DNA of 64,000 nt from Stropharia rugosoannulata (GCA_028532985.1 JANCIK010000003.1:3730001-3794000), one strand, 5' to 3'; numbered from the stretch's first letter, positions 38,299 through 50,953 are shown. Made by a program: numbers and translations. Notes: generated from the letters alone by a model not told the origin.

Positions 38299-39485
38299 CG
38301 GGCAGCAAGCTCAGAACGCCTTTTTTCAATGGGGGATGGGATTTCGAGGTCATTACTGGATTTTCTGAAATAAGAACGTTGATAGGATATCGGCGGTAGG
38401 CGTTATGATTGTAATCACAGAACTGAATTTCATACAATTTGCCGGTGTCTATTTTTAGCTGTTGGTTTTTCAGAGCAGTAGTGGGTCTCTTTGCAACGGC
38501 TGTCACAAGCAATATATGACGCTCAAGACCAACACCTCATGATAATGATAAGGACAGATGGCAGATATATTAAAGATTTAAAAGGTCGCACTGCTCACCC
38601 TACTACATATAAAAACATGTAGTACTCTGAACTACTTCAAATGTCAGTCTAACGCAAGGCGCGTAATGGCCGCTTGCGCAGTACCGACGTGCATGCCGGC
38701 GCAGGCGCAGTGGTTATTAATCATAAGTAGTTCTGACAAGCATTGCCGCTGATGTGACCATCGACTGTATAGTACACAGTCATCTTTACCGACTTTGGTG
38801 AGCGCACATTACAGTGCGGTACTCAATTATGGTTAAGATTGAATAATATCATGATTAACAGCACTGTCGACATGCATGTTTGAACAGGAGCCCAGTGGTG
38901 CAAGTTATGGACGCTGCTGAACAATACTAAGTAAAAAATCAGTACCGCAGAGTGAATTAAGCTCAGTGCAGCTCATGACGGTATACAGAGATCTTTATGA
39001 TAAATTGTTTATATTTCTGTTGGACAGTTGGCAACAGCTATGCATAGACATGATGCTATAGAACAACCCATTGACATAAGCACCTCTGAACGAGATGATC
39101 ATTGCGATTTCTTCGTTATAACATGATAAACCACTGACTTATCAATACTCATGAGAATACTCTACTGCCAAAAGATGTACAAGGCTCTGATTTGTTCAAG
39201 AGTTAATTGAAAAGGCTGTCAGAGCATTCTGCAGATAGCCTACGTCATTTGACAGACTATTATCCAGACCCAATAAGTCGGTGAGTATTAGACTGTATTT
39301 ATAGATATTAGGCATATATGGGAGCGACAGAGAAGCAGCTCATAGTGAATGATGAAAACCTACTATGAGTGACATGCCGATGATAACGCGTTGAACGAAC
39401 TACTATATAATCACGGACGCGCCGCGTATTTCTATAGGGAGCTAGGTGCGCAGATATCTCCTTCATTTACCTCTCGTCTTCAGTT
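38299..39485. other. divergent intergenic interval
   Basis: About 1.2 kb between divergent starts of carboxypeptidase copy 2 and a 7-TM gene, so both promoters are here. A TATA-like TATATAA is present near 39403-39410. No further gene is seen. Confidence 0.45.
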
Positions 39486-40670
39486 ATGACTGGCAACGCC
39501 TTGAACTCCGACAATAACTGGATTGTCGCGTCGGCGACTGCAGGGGTAGCCACAGGGATGTATTTATGCAGCCTTGGGTTTGCTCTCCGATGGCTGTTAT
39601 TCGATGACCTAGGATCGAAGTTACGAAAAAATATACACTGGTTCCTGCTGTTTACATCTCTTACTCTATGCGCCCTCTCGGGCACACACTTCATCATTGC
39701 AATAATAGCCACTGTGTCTCTGATTCAAGGCAATATCTTGGGACTTCCATCGAGTCAAAAGTTGCCCTGGACATCAGTTGTTATGGTGAGAATTCGGTCA
39801 TTTCCACCAATACGCATAAATTAAACATCTCATAGTGCACCATCACCGATGTGGCGGTTCTCGTTGTTGATGCCTTTTTGGTAAGTGCACATAAGCGCCC
39901 ATATAGGTACCTATCAAAACTTTTTGACGTCATTTTTGGGTAGATTTACCGATGTTGGGTAGTTTGCTTCAAAAATTGGAAATATATATTATGCCCCGTT
40001 GTCTTCTGGCTGGGTGGATTTACCTGCACAGTACTGCAGGCGTATTGGCAAATTGTCAAGAACCGGGAGATGGACGTATGGTCGCCAGTCAACATGACAA
40101 TCGGCCCAGGCATCATCCTTACGCCGTTCTGGGCTTGTACAATCATCTTAAATCTGTATGCTACTGGTGAGTGTAAATGCTCATACAGCTAGATGGCTCC
40201 GGAAATAAACTATGCGTCAGCTACCATCATCTACCGGATATGGAAAGTAGACGGCGATCGCGAGGGCATGGGTGGACCGAGCCGTGAACTGCGATCTATT
40301 ATCCGCGTCTTTGTTGAGTCAGGCTCCCTCTATCTGTTGGTAACAGTACCGCATTTTATTGTCTGGTTCACGAACAGCGGGCCAACGTCCGCTGCTGTCC
40401 TTATCTTAGGGTGGATTGTGCGGGAAATCCATTCGTCAAAAGTCGTGTTGAATGCTGACAACGTTTTCATAGAACCTCCCTGTTGTATGCAGCGCTTTCA
40501 ACCTCATTATAATCAGAACTTCCCAGAACCGCGTGCAAAACATGGAGATGCAGAGACAGCAATCAGAGATAGTATTCGCCGAGCCGAAACTACACCAGTT
40601 TAGCAGCGTGGTGGATGACCACATGCCACACAATCATTCTGGGACTATGAGCACCCTGTGCGCCGTGTAA
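39486..40670 (+). CDS. basidiomycete 7-TM protein
   Basis: Integral membrane protein of a family expanded in Agaricomycetes without known function; a receptor role is often supposed but unproven. ATG 39486 starts a hydrophilic leader (MTGNALNSDNNW), then membrane segments appear at GVATGMYLCSLGFAL, WFLLFTSLTLCALSG, TDVAVLVVDAFL, VFWLGGFTCTVLQAYW and TPFWACTIILNLYAT. Characteristic loops are IYRCWVVCFKNW after the third helix and IIYRIWKVDGDRE after the fifth. Later parts are SGSLYLLVTVPHFIV and LPVVCSAFNLIIIRT, and the cytosolic tail ends MSTLCAV at 40670. The last exon uses a different frame from the longest open frame; its match to the family (FNLIIIR) decided this. About six exons. Confidence 0.7.
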
Positions 40671-40809
40671 AATCTGCAGAAAGGCTGTCTCAAATTGTAA
40701 GTCGAGTTGGTAGGGAGTTACATATCTGAATCTGAATTTCAGTTTCAAGATTGAATTAATCCATGTTCATGGTCTAGTCCTGAAACAATAGCCTGAAAGA
40801 AACAGTTTG

Positions 40810-42036
40810 TCAATACAGAATAATATGCAAAGTTGTAGCTATTCTCGCCTCCAGTGCATATAGATGAGAGTCATATGAATCAGGGGAGAGCTGCCGGACT
40901 GCTTTCACAAGGTTGTATAGATATTCCTAACAAGTTCCGTGAGAATTTGAACAGTGGCTTGAAGACACTGCTCCATACCTTGTTTGGCCCAGATGGACCT
41001 ACTGATTCCCATATTGTGCGGCCAAGGATGTCTAAAGGCTCGGAACCGACTATATCAAGTACGTTGAGTAATACAAAAATACAGATCAAACACCAGCTAA
41101 AGCTTACTGAAGGAAGGATTGTCATTTCTCCCAACGTAGCACTGTGAACTCCATTTGACTGTCTGTTTAGTCGACTGGAACTCTTGGACATACATATGCC
41201 TAAAACGTTGATCAGCCAATGAAGTGATCTTATTAAAAAAAATCAACTGACGTTATGAATTAATACAGTTTCAGCACCATTATTATTGTGGCCGTAAATG
41301 TCTAATTGTTCCATGGTATAACCGTCCTAAATAACAAGTCAAAAATATAAACACAGAGATGATTAATATACTACCTTTTCTCTATAGTCTTCGTTTACAA
41401 GCCAGTTGTGAGCAATCATGAAATCTGAATGTAAATGACATTCTCTACCTAGGTAATCACGGACTTCTGCCTCGTATGCAGGATCGATAGTGTAAGCTAT
41501 GCCTACAGGACTTTCAGCTGAGTCGATCTACGCAACAATATCTCTAAGCTTACCCCAGACGATATCTTCATTCGGAAAGGCATCCTAGATGGGTGTAATG
41601 AATTGTCAAACAAATAAATGATAAAAAGCTCAAGATATTACATACCGACCCCGAGAATTTGTCCCAGTCCTCTTTATGCACAAGGGTAACCACTCTTCCT
41701 GGTTTCTTTGCAATAGAACTAGTCAAAAAGAAACCAAATTTATTAATTAGTCAGACAAACCTCTGGAGTACCTCGATGATCGTGGGATGCTTGGGCAAAA
41801 CGCCGAACGTAACCTTTCAAATACCCAGGAACTGTGACCTTTGAGCATCGCACGACTGTGTATATGGCTGCTCGGTGTTCGTACCTTGGAAGATCACATG
41901 AGGTGGGGGCTATATGCAATACGCCTCGTCAATATGAGTCTATATGACAGTAGGATCTGAGAAATAGGGAATTAAGCACCTTGAAAATGAGCGAACCATA
42001 GCCAAAAACAATGAAAGGAGAAGTTTGAGAACCCAT
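40810..42036 (-). CDS. GCG1: ChaC-type glutathione-specific gamma-glutamylcyclotransferase
   Basis: Cleaves glutathione to 5-oxoproline and Cys-Gly in the cytosol. The N-terminus MGSQTSPFIVFGYGSLIFK holds the YGSL substrate-binding motif. After two introns the protein reads VPGYLKGYVRRFAQASHDHRG then TPE, followed by KPGRVVTLVHKEDWD, DAFPNEDIVWG and IAYTIDPAYEAEVRDYL. A 14-nt micro-exon (41375-41388) gives DYREK, joined to DGYTMEQLDIYGHN; the Glu of this REKDGY part is the family's catalytic residue region. Next come AETVLI, a YVGRNDNPSF part, EPLDILGRTIWESVG and EYLYNLVKAVRQLSP. The end is TTLHIILY at 40810. About ten small exons. The exon between AETVLI and YVGR is uncertain. It is divergent from TRM2. 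Confidence 0.85.
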
Positions 42037-42472
42037 TGTGTATCAAGAGATGTGGAGGATTAATCAGATCACGGATCCGTTGCAAGTTGTGAAGATAAGC
42101 CTTCTGGGGTTGACAGGGATAAGCGCTTAAGCCGGCACTTAGTGAGTTGTTTATAGACAACCTGGTCTCTCCTGTCGTGGTTCAGATCGAAGTATATCAA
42201 TTATTATATATTAGAGAGAAAGACAAGACAGCATACTGACCCAGTGGCGGTTATGAAGCAAAGCAGGAAATTGCGATGATCATTCGGACCAATTTGGGAC
42301 CTCCGACCAATGGAAGATTTAGATTTACAGATATTACGTAACATACCAAGCAAATTACGGTCAGCACGGGGCAAAATAAGTATCTTTTGACTTCACCACT
42401 TAGACCACACTCCGGGCCTACTTTTTCTTCAAGCTCAGCAGTCAAGGGGTCCGTATTCTCTGAACTTAGCTT
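42037..42472. promoter_or_regulatory. bidirectional promoter region of GCG1-like and TRM2
   Basis: About 435 bp between divergent starts. A TATA-like TTATATATTAG lies near 42204-42214. No extra gene is supported. Confidence 0.4.
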
Positions 42473-44537
42473 ATGAGAGCATTAGCTTTGTACAGGCGCT
42501 TTTTTACCCATTTATCACCTACAAATAGTCTCTGGAAGACTGTCCGTCCATCAGCAAGATTTATGTCGACTTCAATTCCGCAAGTACGCGCTCTGAACCA
42601 CTCAGACGCGCAGGAGCCCGCACTGAAGAAGCAGAGGATAGAGGTAGAAACAGAGGAAATTCCCGAACCCGTGGAATTCCCTGTAGAAAAAGAAAACATC
42701 GGTGACTCGGCGGTGGCCAGCGTATCCCTGTCCGAGCTCGAAACTGGGAACGGCAGGTCCCCAAATGCACAAAAGCCCAGGAAAAAGAAGAAGCGAAAGG
42801 ATCCCCCTCTACCCGAGCCATGCTCTGCCCAGGATGTCCAGTACCGCGAAATAAGAGAGCTTCTGGGTGGAGACGTTGTGGATGCAGTGACTGCCGCCGG
42901 AGACGCTTTTACGTCGCCGTTCAAGTACCAAGACGAGGTGACGGTGATGGTAGAGAGCTTAGGCTCGGGAGGTAAGCATCGAGCTGTCTTTTATACACCG
43001 CTTACTAATTTAAAAGCATCGTAGGTTTTGGTCTAGCTCGTGCACCATCTGAGAAAGGGCCATGGGCCATCGTCGTTCCTGTTGCTCTTCCAGGCGAAAT
43101 GGTACGCGCCCGGATCGTAAAAAACGATCGCATGCACTCTTGTGGCCAGGTGGTCGAGGTCATTACCCCCAATCTCGAGCTGAGGGACGACTCTCTTGTT
43201 CGTTGCAAGTACTTTGGCACATGTGGAGGATGTCAGTATCAAGTACGTTACCCTCGTTATTCCTGTAGCTGTGGTGTTAATTTGGGTGTAGATGCTCACT
43301 GATGAGAAACAATTGGAACTGAAAAGGGAAGTTATTGTGAAGGCCTACCAAATATATTCTTGTGAGTCCCCATTCTGTGCAGACAAAAATTATCAATAAT
43401 ACTATGCCCACCAGCCCTCCCGGAATCCTCTATACCTCCCATTGAGAACACTGTACAATCTCCCCTCGTTTACCACTACCGCACGAAGATTACACCTCAC
43501 TTTGAACGTCCACCGAGAGCTGCGCGCAATGAAGTTATTCCCCCTGGAGAGCAACCATCCTGGCTGAAGATTGGTTTTAACCAGGCTAATAATAAATTTA
43601 CAATAGATATAGAGGTGTGTCTTATCTCTGCGGCGAAAAGACATCTTATCTTCATTTATTCTAGGAATGCCCTATTGGCACATCCATCGTCAACGAAAAG
43701 TATAAATCTGACCGACAAGATATAATCAAGTGAGCTCCCAATTATGCTAGCGAAGTACACATCATTAATCGTCTTCACAGAAATATTCTATCTTACGATA
43801 AGGGTGTATCTCTCATGTATCGAGACTCTTTGGATCCGACGTATGATGCTAAGAAGATGATGACTCCGCCCATCGACCAACTTTCGGATGCTTTCACTAA
43901 ACATGTCTGCGTCTCCGATCAGAACGCCACCTCTCGCGAAATGGTTGGGGACTACTTGTTTGAATATACCGCGGGCGGGTTTTTCCAAAATAACAATGCG
44001 GTTTTACCGCTCATGGTCGATTTCGTCAAGGAACTGATACAATCGACTGGGGAGACTACGCGTCCGACACACCTCGTCGATACATATTGTGGCGCAGGTT
44101 TATTCGCTATCTCCCTTAACACCTTGTTCGACAAGGTTGCAGGTATCGAGCTGTCGAAAAGCTCTATCGAGTCGGCACGGGCAAACGCAGAATTGAACGG
44201 TATCCCCAAGTCGAAGATCTCTTTCTTGTCAGGGACGGCATCAAATATCTTTGCGACCGTGCAGACGTTCCCTCGCCCTCAGACGGTGGTTGTCATTGAC
44301 CCGCCCCGCAAGGGGTGCGACGACGTCTTCCTCGAGCAGCTACTGCAGTTCCGACCTGCCGTCGTCGTGTATGTGAGCTGTAACGTGCACTCGCAGGCTC
44401 GGGACGTTGGCTACATTGTGAACAAGACAGCGGATGAGCCAGAGGGGAAGAGGTACAAGCTAGAAAGGCTGCGCGGGTTCGATCTCTTCCCACAAACAGC
44501 GCACGTCGAGAGCGTTGCTTTGCTGAAGCTATATTAA
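42473..44537 (+). CDS. TRM2: tRNA (uracil-5-)-methyltransferase, m5U54
   Basis: S-adenosylmethionine enzyme that makes ribothymidine at position 54 of tRNA. ATG 42473 gives an Arg/Ser-rich, acid-free leader (MRALALYRRFFTHLSPTNSL), which looks like a mitochondrial presequence. A second ATG (MSTSIPQ, 42563) could make a cytosolic or nuclear form. A basic KPRKKKKRKD stretch is near residue 105. A TRAM-like part is around EMVRARIVKNDRMHSCGQVVEV, then a CKYFGTCGGCQYQ cluster resembling the 4-Cys iron-sulfur-type motif, seen here in part. The methyltransferase core has FFQNNNAVLP, DTYCGAGLFAISL (SAM binding), VVIDPPRKGCDD and the catalytic-Cys motif VYVSCNVHSQARD, and ends FPQTAHVESVALLKLY. About six exons. 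Complete. Confidence 0.92.
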
Positions 44538-45121
44538 CTCGCGTACACTCGGGGGAGAATAAAAGTATAATTATGGGGCTTCACCGCCCAATTAGACCAG
44601 TAATTCCACTGCGTTGACTCGACATAAGATCCATTTTCTGTCCTGAACACTGTGTTCATCTCTGGCCTTTGTCATTCAAACGGTTTCAACACGGATGCTT
44701 TCGGCCGGGCTCTCTGACTATATTCTTATTAGTCGTTTTCGGTCCCGCTAGGCTGTCGCCTGCTGCATATCCTTCGCTTTGTAACAGGTGCTACGTGGAA
44801 GCAGTTCGTCTGTCGCCATTTTGCTGTGAGACTCACGTAAGTACATTTGAATACATTTACACAGATCGCGTACCAGTATAAGCGGCGGGGCTAACGTATT
44901 CTTGGCTCAAAGATGAACCGTTTGTAAATATTGTCAACACTGCCCGTCAATCGAGGTCACTAATGTACATAGCCGGAGACATGGGATTGGGGTCTGACTG
45001 CTCCTGCTGAGTACCCCAGTTAGTTTCAGCGATCAGGCCCAAGCCTATGCTTGATGTTGTTAAGCGCCCGTTGCATTTTTCAGGCACACTACTACACAGT
45101 TCAGTAATCTTCATCGTTCGT
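44538..45121. other. intergenic interval, nothing recognised
   Basis: About 580 bp after TRM2. A short plus-strand frame near 44669-44881 has no family pattern. Confidence 0.45.
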
Positions 45122-45433
45122 TTAATCAACGGTTTGATCCAATTCTAAGTATTCAAAGACATGCATGATGACTTCCGAACTTAGTTTATGTATACACTTC
45201 TTCCCAGTCTCCAAACTCATGAAGTCTTTATTTAGGTGACTTACTTGTGTTTGAAGAAACTGTAACTCGGGCACGGCCGATGTCAAACGCCAAAGATGGT
45301 TTCGGGAAAGATATTGGATAGAAATTCTATACAATATTTTATACAGCGTTGATGTCATACATCTTGCACACATCCTTAGTTTCCGCAGCAAGCCTTCGCC
45401 TTGATGTTTATCAAACAATTCGCAGATGAGCAT
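45122..45433 (-). pseudogene. F-box-like fragment
   Basis: The minus-strand frame encodes a coiled stretch (VPELQFLQTQVSHLNKDF) directly followed by KLSSEVIMHVFEYLELD. This order, a short coiled coil and then (L/K)(P/S)xE(I/V)(L/M)xxIFxYL, is the usual start of Agaricomycete F-box proteins. The frame then stops, with no leucine-rich or other substrate domain after it. An open frame just upstream (45434-45702) is hydrophobic and not F-box-like. It may be a truncated copy or one exon of a gene I could not assemble. Confidence 0.3.
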
Positions 45434-45980
45434 TGGATGAGCATACCCAGGAAAATGTAAATCAGTGACGACATGTGTATGTACAATGTACTTGGATTCG
45501 AATCACTTACGACATTTCTATGCTTGACCGGGATATCAAAAATCCATGTACCTCCATTTACAAATATCACTACCGAAAGCGCCATTCGATTCAGGGAATT
45601 ATGCAATCCTGCTCCTGTCCTACTTTTACTTTCTCTATTGCGATCAGCGTGTTCTACTTGCATGGCAGTGAAAATGAAGACCGTGATACCCGCAACAACC
45701 AAGCTTCTTGGTTTTGTAAGCGTTTAAGGTCGACAAGGCGAAGTTGTGCTTGTAATTAGTCGACGTTTTCTCCAGTCTTTCACAGCTCGTTCCATGTTGC
45801 GCTCGAAAAACACCGACGGCCAAAGATGTGGAATCCGGATGTTCCAGCCGACGACCAATAGGAAATGAATGAATTATGAAATCTTGACATAAGTGATGAT
45901 AAGATAAGATATGTGCCGTGAACTTTTTTCCTCGATCTTGATCATGGCACCCCGCACCCTTTTATTTGTCCAGCTTAAAA
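45434..45980. other. interval before the aminotransferase gene
   Basis: Holds short open frames on both strands without convincing family match. Its right end is the aminotransferase promoter. Confidence 0.4.
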
Positions 45981-45986
45981 TGACTC
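45981..45986 (+). promoter_or_regulatory. possible Gcn4/Cpc1 half-site before aminotransferase
   Basis: TGACTC lies about 75 bp before ATG 46060. It matches six of seven bases of the TGACTCA site of the amino acid control factor. Context fits, but a six-base match alone is weak. Confidence 0.25.
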
Positions 45987-46059
45987 GCTCTTTTTCACCC
46001 ATACCCATCGTTTCCCATATTACCTATTCTCCCTACCATCAGGAGTACTCTAAAAAGCA

Positions 46060-47573
46060 ATGGCCATCGAAACTATCAACGGGTCCCCTTCACATAGCCC
46101 AGCACCACTTGATGTGAGCATCATCCTTGTCCCTGTTAGCAAACACAGTACTCACGAAAAATCCTACGACGTTCAGGCTTCGAAACTCGTAGTAAATCTA
46201 GCAGACGAGCTTAAGCCGTTGCCTGACCCGGAGTCTCTCGTCTTTGGAGTGGTACGTCACTCATTCTTGTTGCTCACAATAGTGTTGCTCACTGACATGA
46301 ACGAAGCAACAAACAGACCACATGCTGGTCGTTAACTACGACCCCGTTGAAGGATGGTCTGCTCCAGAAATCAAGCCGTACTCTCCTATATCGTTGGACC
46401 CCATGTCGTCGTGCTTCCAATACTGCCCAAATGTGTTCGAGGGTATGAAGGTATGCCTTATCGAGTTCGTCCATGATTGTCCACTAACCTACCGAAACTC
46501 TCATATAGGCATATGCTGGCCCTGATGGAGAACCCCGTCTTTTCCGTCCGAAAGATAACATGGCACGTCTTGCGCGCTCCGTTGAACGTGTTGCACTACC
46601 TGTATGTCTCAGAACACACCTTGTTGAGCACTGTTCACCGATCACCTCACCATTTGTAGCCATTCGACACCGACCAACTGCTCCTTTTGATTAAGAAGCT
46701 TATCAAGATCGAGTCTCGATGGATTCCTGACCTCCCAGGGTACAGTCTCTATATTCGTCCAACCGTTATTGGCACGCGTGCAGGTGCGGTTGTTCTCTGA
46801 ATGATATATTGCAACTATTCTTATCGCTTTCCTGAAAGCCCTCGGCGTTGCGGCTTCCGACTCTTCTTGTATATACGTTATTCTTACGCCGAGCGGACCT
46901 TACTTCCGCGGTGTCGCCAAGGGTATCTCATTGCTCGGCGTCTCAGAGAGCGTTCGCGCATGGCCAGGTGGCACAGGAAGCCACAAACTGGGATTGAACT
47001 ATTCGCCTGGTTTCCTCCCTCAGCGCATTGCGGCGAAACAGGGATACGACCAGATCCTCTGGTTGCTGGGAGACGACAACCGCGTCACCGAAGTTGGCGC
47101 GATGAACTTCTTCATGGCAGTAGAACGAGGCGACGGTGGTAGGTGTTTAACAACTTTTGTTCTCCCGGACTGAAACTAATGCCAAACCAGTTGTTGATCT
47201 TATCACACCCCCTCTTGATGGAACGATTTTGCCCGGCATAACTCGCGCATCTACGCTCACTCTTGCGCAGGCGCACAACAGTGGCGAGTTCTTGCTCCCC
47301 GGAATCGAGGGTGTGAAGTTCAATGTCCAGGAGCGTCCCCTCACCATGGCGGAAATTTCCAAGTTTTCAGAAACGGGTCGCATCCTCGAGGCATTCGGCG
47401 TCGGTACCGCGGTCATCGTTGCACCCATTGGCAAGATCGGATGGAAGGGCCGCGACTTGCAGTTACCCGAGCATGCCAATGGTCTGGGGCCGATTGGCAA
47501 GGCGTTCTGGGATGCGCTCACGGCAGTGCAAACTGGACGCAAGCAGTTCCAGGACTGGAGCGTACCCGTCTAG
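46060..47573 (+). CDS. branched-chain amino acid aminotransferase
   Basis: PLP enzyme that interconverts leucine, isoleucine and valine with their 2-oxo acids. ATG 46060 (MAIETINGSP) gives no mitochondrial presequence, so a cytosolic form is likely; a longer frame upstream is unsupported. Motifs in order: TDHMLVVNYD, FQYCPNVFEGMKAYAG, LFRPKDNMARLARS, YSLYIRPTVIGT, SGPYFRGV, GGTGSHKLGLNYSPGFLP with the PLP-binding Lys, QILWLLGDDNRVTEVGAMNFF, LPGITRASTL, and FGVGTAVIVAPIGKI before the end QDWSVPV at 47573. About seven exons; the second exon starts at a weak AAG acceptor giving FGVQQTDHM. BAT1/BAT2-type family. Complete. Ser-His before the Lys is a small departure from the common form. Confidence 0.92.
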
Positions 47574-48537
47574 GATCTCCTCGCGCATCTTCGATAAAAA
47601 CTGCTATGACTTTTCTTGAAAAATTATTATACCTATAGACATGATTTTCAATAACTGAGACCGAGTAGTTACATAAAATTAACTATAACATACCGTGGTC
47701 ACTGGTGAATGGGCTTTTGGATCAACTGCCAGCTCAATGAGACGATCCGGCAAGTTGCCCAAAAGTCACCTGTCAAATTTCAAAGGAGAGTCGATGGATG
47801 GCCCTGGGAATTGTAAACTATTCTTGACCGTACTCAACTTCCGAAATGTGCCGCAGGCCCCGCCGCACGTAAGTATCATAAGTACTGAGTCTCGGCACCT
47901 CGTTCCGTGTAAACTACGCTGCATATATGCGCTGCGGGGTACCATGAAACTGATTTATGGGTTGCTGCTGCTGCTTTGGCGTGGGGCAAGTTGGTCCCCT
48001 TAATTCTCCCTGTTTAGATGAATTCGAAGACGGATATCAGAAATCTGTTGATCTGGATAAGTGTCACTCACTTACATACGTATTATTCCAGGAAAGAGCT
48101 TGTTTCATCACTAACGTTTGGTTTTCTGCAACCTTCAGCCGAGGAAACCGACCGTCCCAAACAGTTTTTGCTCCTATGCGGGATGTTTTATCAACTTCTG
48201 TAATAATGAGGTGCTGTACGCAAGGCTCTGAACCACTTCCAGTCACCACAGTTGCATCAAGGGAAGACTCTGGAAATGACCTAGAAGTACTCCACATCGC
48301 GGACTTTCTTAACCAGAGTGCTTCGAAGTGGTCGGTCATCAACTTGACATGCCATGTTTGGCAGTACATGTGTTCATGCGAATCCGACTTCGAACTTTGA
48401 CGTCTTCTTTATCAAATATAGACACTGCATGGTCACCATGCCCGAAGATGTTATAAGTACATCCTGATCTTCGAGGTTTTGGTGAGCACTTTAACATCCC
48501 TTCACACAGTTCATTCCATTAGCGTATCTGAATTAAC
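47574..48537. other. intergenic interval, nothing recognised
   Basis: About 960 bp between the aminotransferase and a DUF6534 gene. AT-rich after 47600. Open frames here have no family pattern. Confidence 0.45.
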
Positions 48538-50400
48538 ATGGGGATTTTCAGTCTCAATATTGATCTCAATCCGAACTATGGCGCTTATTTGATTGGGACT
48601 TTCATATCTAACATGTATGTGTGCACACAGACTCATTATCTTCAGATTCTCACCAGCCGGTGGCAAGCCTACTGGGGGCTACTTGCCTACAGGTGCGCCA
48701 TTACTGCCGGGTTGCTCGAATTTCTGACCCACATCAGGTTGCGACAGACGTATACGTATTTTAGAAAGTACAAGGATGGTTTTATAGTTCGGGCATCGGT
48801 ATGTACTTCAACGGTTTATTCAGGGTGTATTTGTTGTTAATTCGTCGCGTAAATAGGTTGCCTCTTTGCTGTGCGTAACAGCACTTCGTATCGCTCTTTA
48901 CGACTAAAAAGACATTACCAGGTTTTTTGAGCTTGTACACGGTGCTCTCAGCATGCACGTCGTATACTACTACCTTATCAATCATTACTTCAGTCCTCTG
49001 GCTCTCCTGCGAACCGTCTGGTTCGTCGACGACATATCTGCCTTTTGAGTGTTTATTCACCTTTTGTTCGACAGGTCAATAAACGTACGTTTAGAACCTT
49101 CATCATATTGACGAAATTTAATAAGTTGGAGGAAGGTTCTTTTCGGCATAACGGTAAGATTTCTAATCGTACACTCGTAGAATAACAAGATTCTGACCAT
49201 CATTTATCTTTATTTTTCCAGGGAACAATTGTACTGATTGTGCATTCATCATATGCCATTCGTATATACTACGGTATGGTATTCGTTTCGCTGGCAAGTC
49301 GGTTGGTATATTAATAAGATGTCCGCCTTGTGTCGGCCAGTGTCAGGAAGGAAACTTCCCATTCCTATCTTTATGGTAAGCGTTTGTGAACTTCTCACAT
49401 AATGCCTATCTTTATGATGTTCACGTCATAAGTTCTTCATATCTCTGGGAAACTTTGGTAGGTCACATCAGAAAACTACTAACAGAACCATTGTCGTACT
49501 TTGACCTGACTTATACGTTATTGTCAAGCACTCGGATGGGGTAAGAAATCATACAGTTCACTCTTATGTTTTTCAGACTCACTTCAACGTTTTCTATTTT
49601 CTAGTCTTAATGGCAGAGCTGTTTATGCATCCTGTAACTACTGGAAGTATCAGTGGGACTCCAGATGTACGCGCTATTTGGATACATCATTCCTTGTTTT
49701 CTTTTTCTGATGAAGTGGCATTAAGACGCTCGCGAAAGCCATTCTTATCTCTGGCGCTGTCATAGACTGGATAATTGCCATAACGCTGGGCTACTACCTT
49801 AATACAGCACGCACGGGGATCAAGCAGCAAGTGTCATTTTATCTGCACGGAGTGGCATTGCAACTAACACTCTCATGCCTGTAAGGACGGACAAGCTGAT
49901 CGATAGTTTGATCGTGTACACGATTAACAATGGTCTGGTCACCAGGTAAGTTGTCTAATTATATATTGAACCTGACGAAATATCTCATACCTGGTCTCGT
50001 CAACCTTTAGCATAGCCGATATCATAGCAATGATCTTAGTGAGAGTCCCCGCCTCGATACTTACTGCGCGTATACTGAGGTTTACTGCTGTGTTCTAGGT
50101 GTTCACCCGTCCTAATGATCTGTACTCGTTGGCCATATCCCAGGTCATAGGAAAACGTGCGTATTCGTAGCCATCGTTTCCTGACGTGTTATCAATATCG
50201 GTCTTTGATCAGTTTACTCGAACACACTAATGGCTACGTTCAACTCGCGCAAGTCATATAAAGCCTCGGCACCTGCAACGCTTGAAATTGCCTCTAATCC
50301 CATATCGGGCTTTGCGGTAGCAAGTAATCCCGGGGCAATAAGAATTTCGTCCACCGATTCAAGTAGCACCAATCACACTCCCGTTAACGTGAGTGGTTAA
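48538..50400 (+). CDS. DUF6534-type membrane protein, tandem copy 1
   Basis: ATG 48538 gives MGIFSLNIDLNPNYGAYLIG, where YGAYLIGTFISN is the usual start of the first membrane helix. Following exons give YTYFRKYKDGFIVRAS, FFELVHGALSMHVVYYYL, INHYFSPLALLRTVW (the xYYxxxNPLALLxxVWS motif), later a part near 49890 with TDKLIDSLIVYTINNG, and YSNTLMATFNSRKSYKAS near 50215-50260. The Ser-rich tail ends VNVSG at 50400, or runs slightly further if GTGAGT at 50388 is spliced. Introns about 50-70 nt. Six or seven membrane helices, function unknown. The next gene is a paralogue in the same direction. Exons near 49100-49700 are only partly resolved. Confidence 0.65.
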
Positions 50401-50953
50401 TTAATTCCTTGACGAATATACAGGCAGTATTAAGGGAGTTGCTATTTCAGAAACCGAACATAGCGTGATCAGCACACTGACGCCCGCATTTAAATTAAGC
50501 TCTAGTGGCTATGTTGTGGGACTTCAATTGTATTCAGTTGGACATTTTATCTCATGCATCCTGTGCAGAACCATTGTAAAATTGGGTGTTTTCCTTGTAC
50601 TACTTGAAGGTAGAGGGTATGCAGAATATGAATTATACTTTTCTCATTTTACACATGTTCAACGTTCAGCGCTCAGCACTTGACTACGTGGTCTGTCAGT
50701 TTTGTGATCTCGAAGAACTTAAGCCACTAAAATTAGCCATCACTGTGATCTCCTTCGAAAGCACCAAATTGAGTCGAGATGCTTAACTGGTGGCCACCGG
50801 TCAGGGCTCGAAGCCAAGCTTCGATCATTTTTCAACGTTTTTTGAGCTAATAACTCAATTCTGATAAAATATAATAATAAAATGTAGTATAAGTAAGGTA
50901 GAGGAACAGTTTCTTCTTGGCTATCCTTCATCTACGACTCCAAAGCTTACTAC
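50401..50953. other. spacer between tandem DUF6534 genes
   Basis: About 550 bp holding the 3' end of one gene and the promoter of the next. AT-rich TAAAATATAATAATAAAATG near 50864-50883 could serve as core promoter. No gene seen. Confidence 0.45.

Noticed and set aside
40193..40603. Longest open frame of the 7-TM gene continuing to RRAETTPV
   Set aside because: The family motif FNLIIIR appears in another frame after a clear GT-AG intron, so the longer frame is read-through of that intron.
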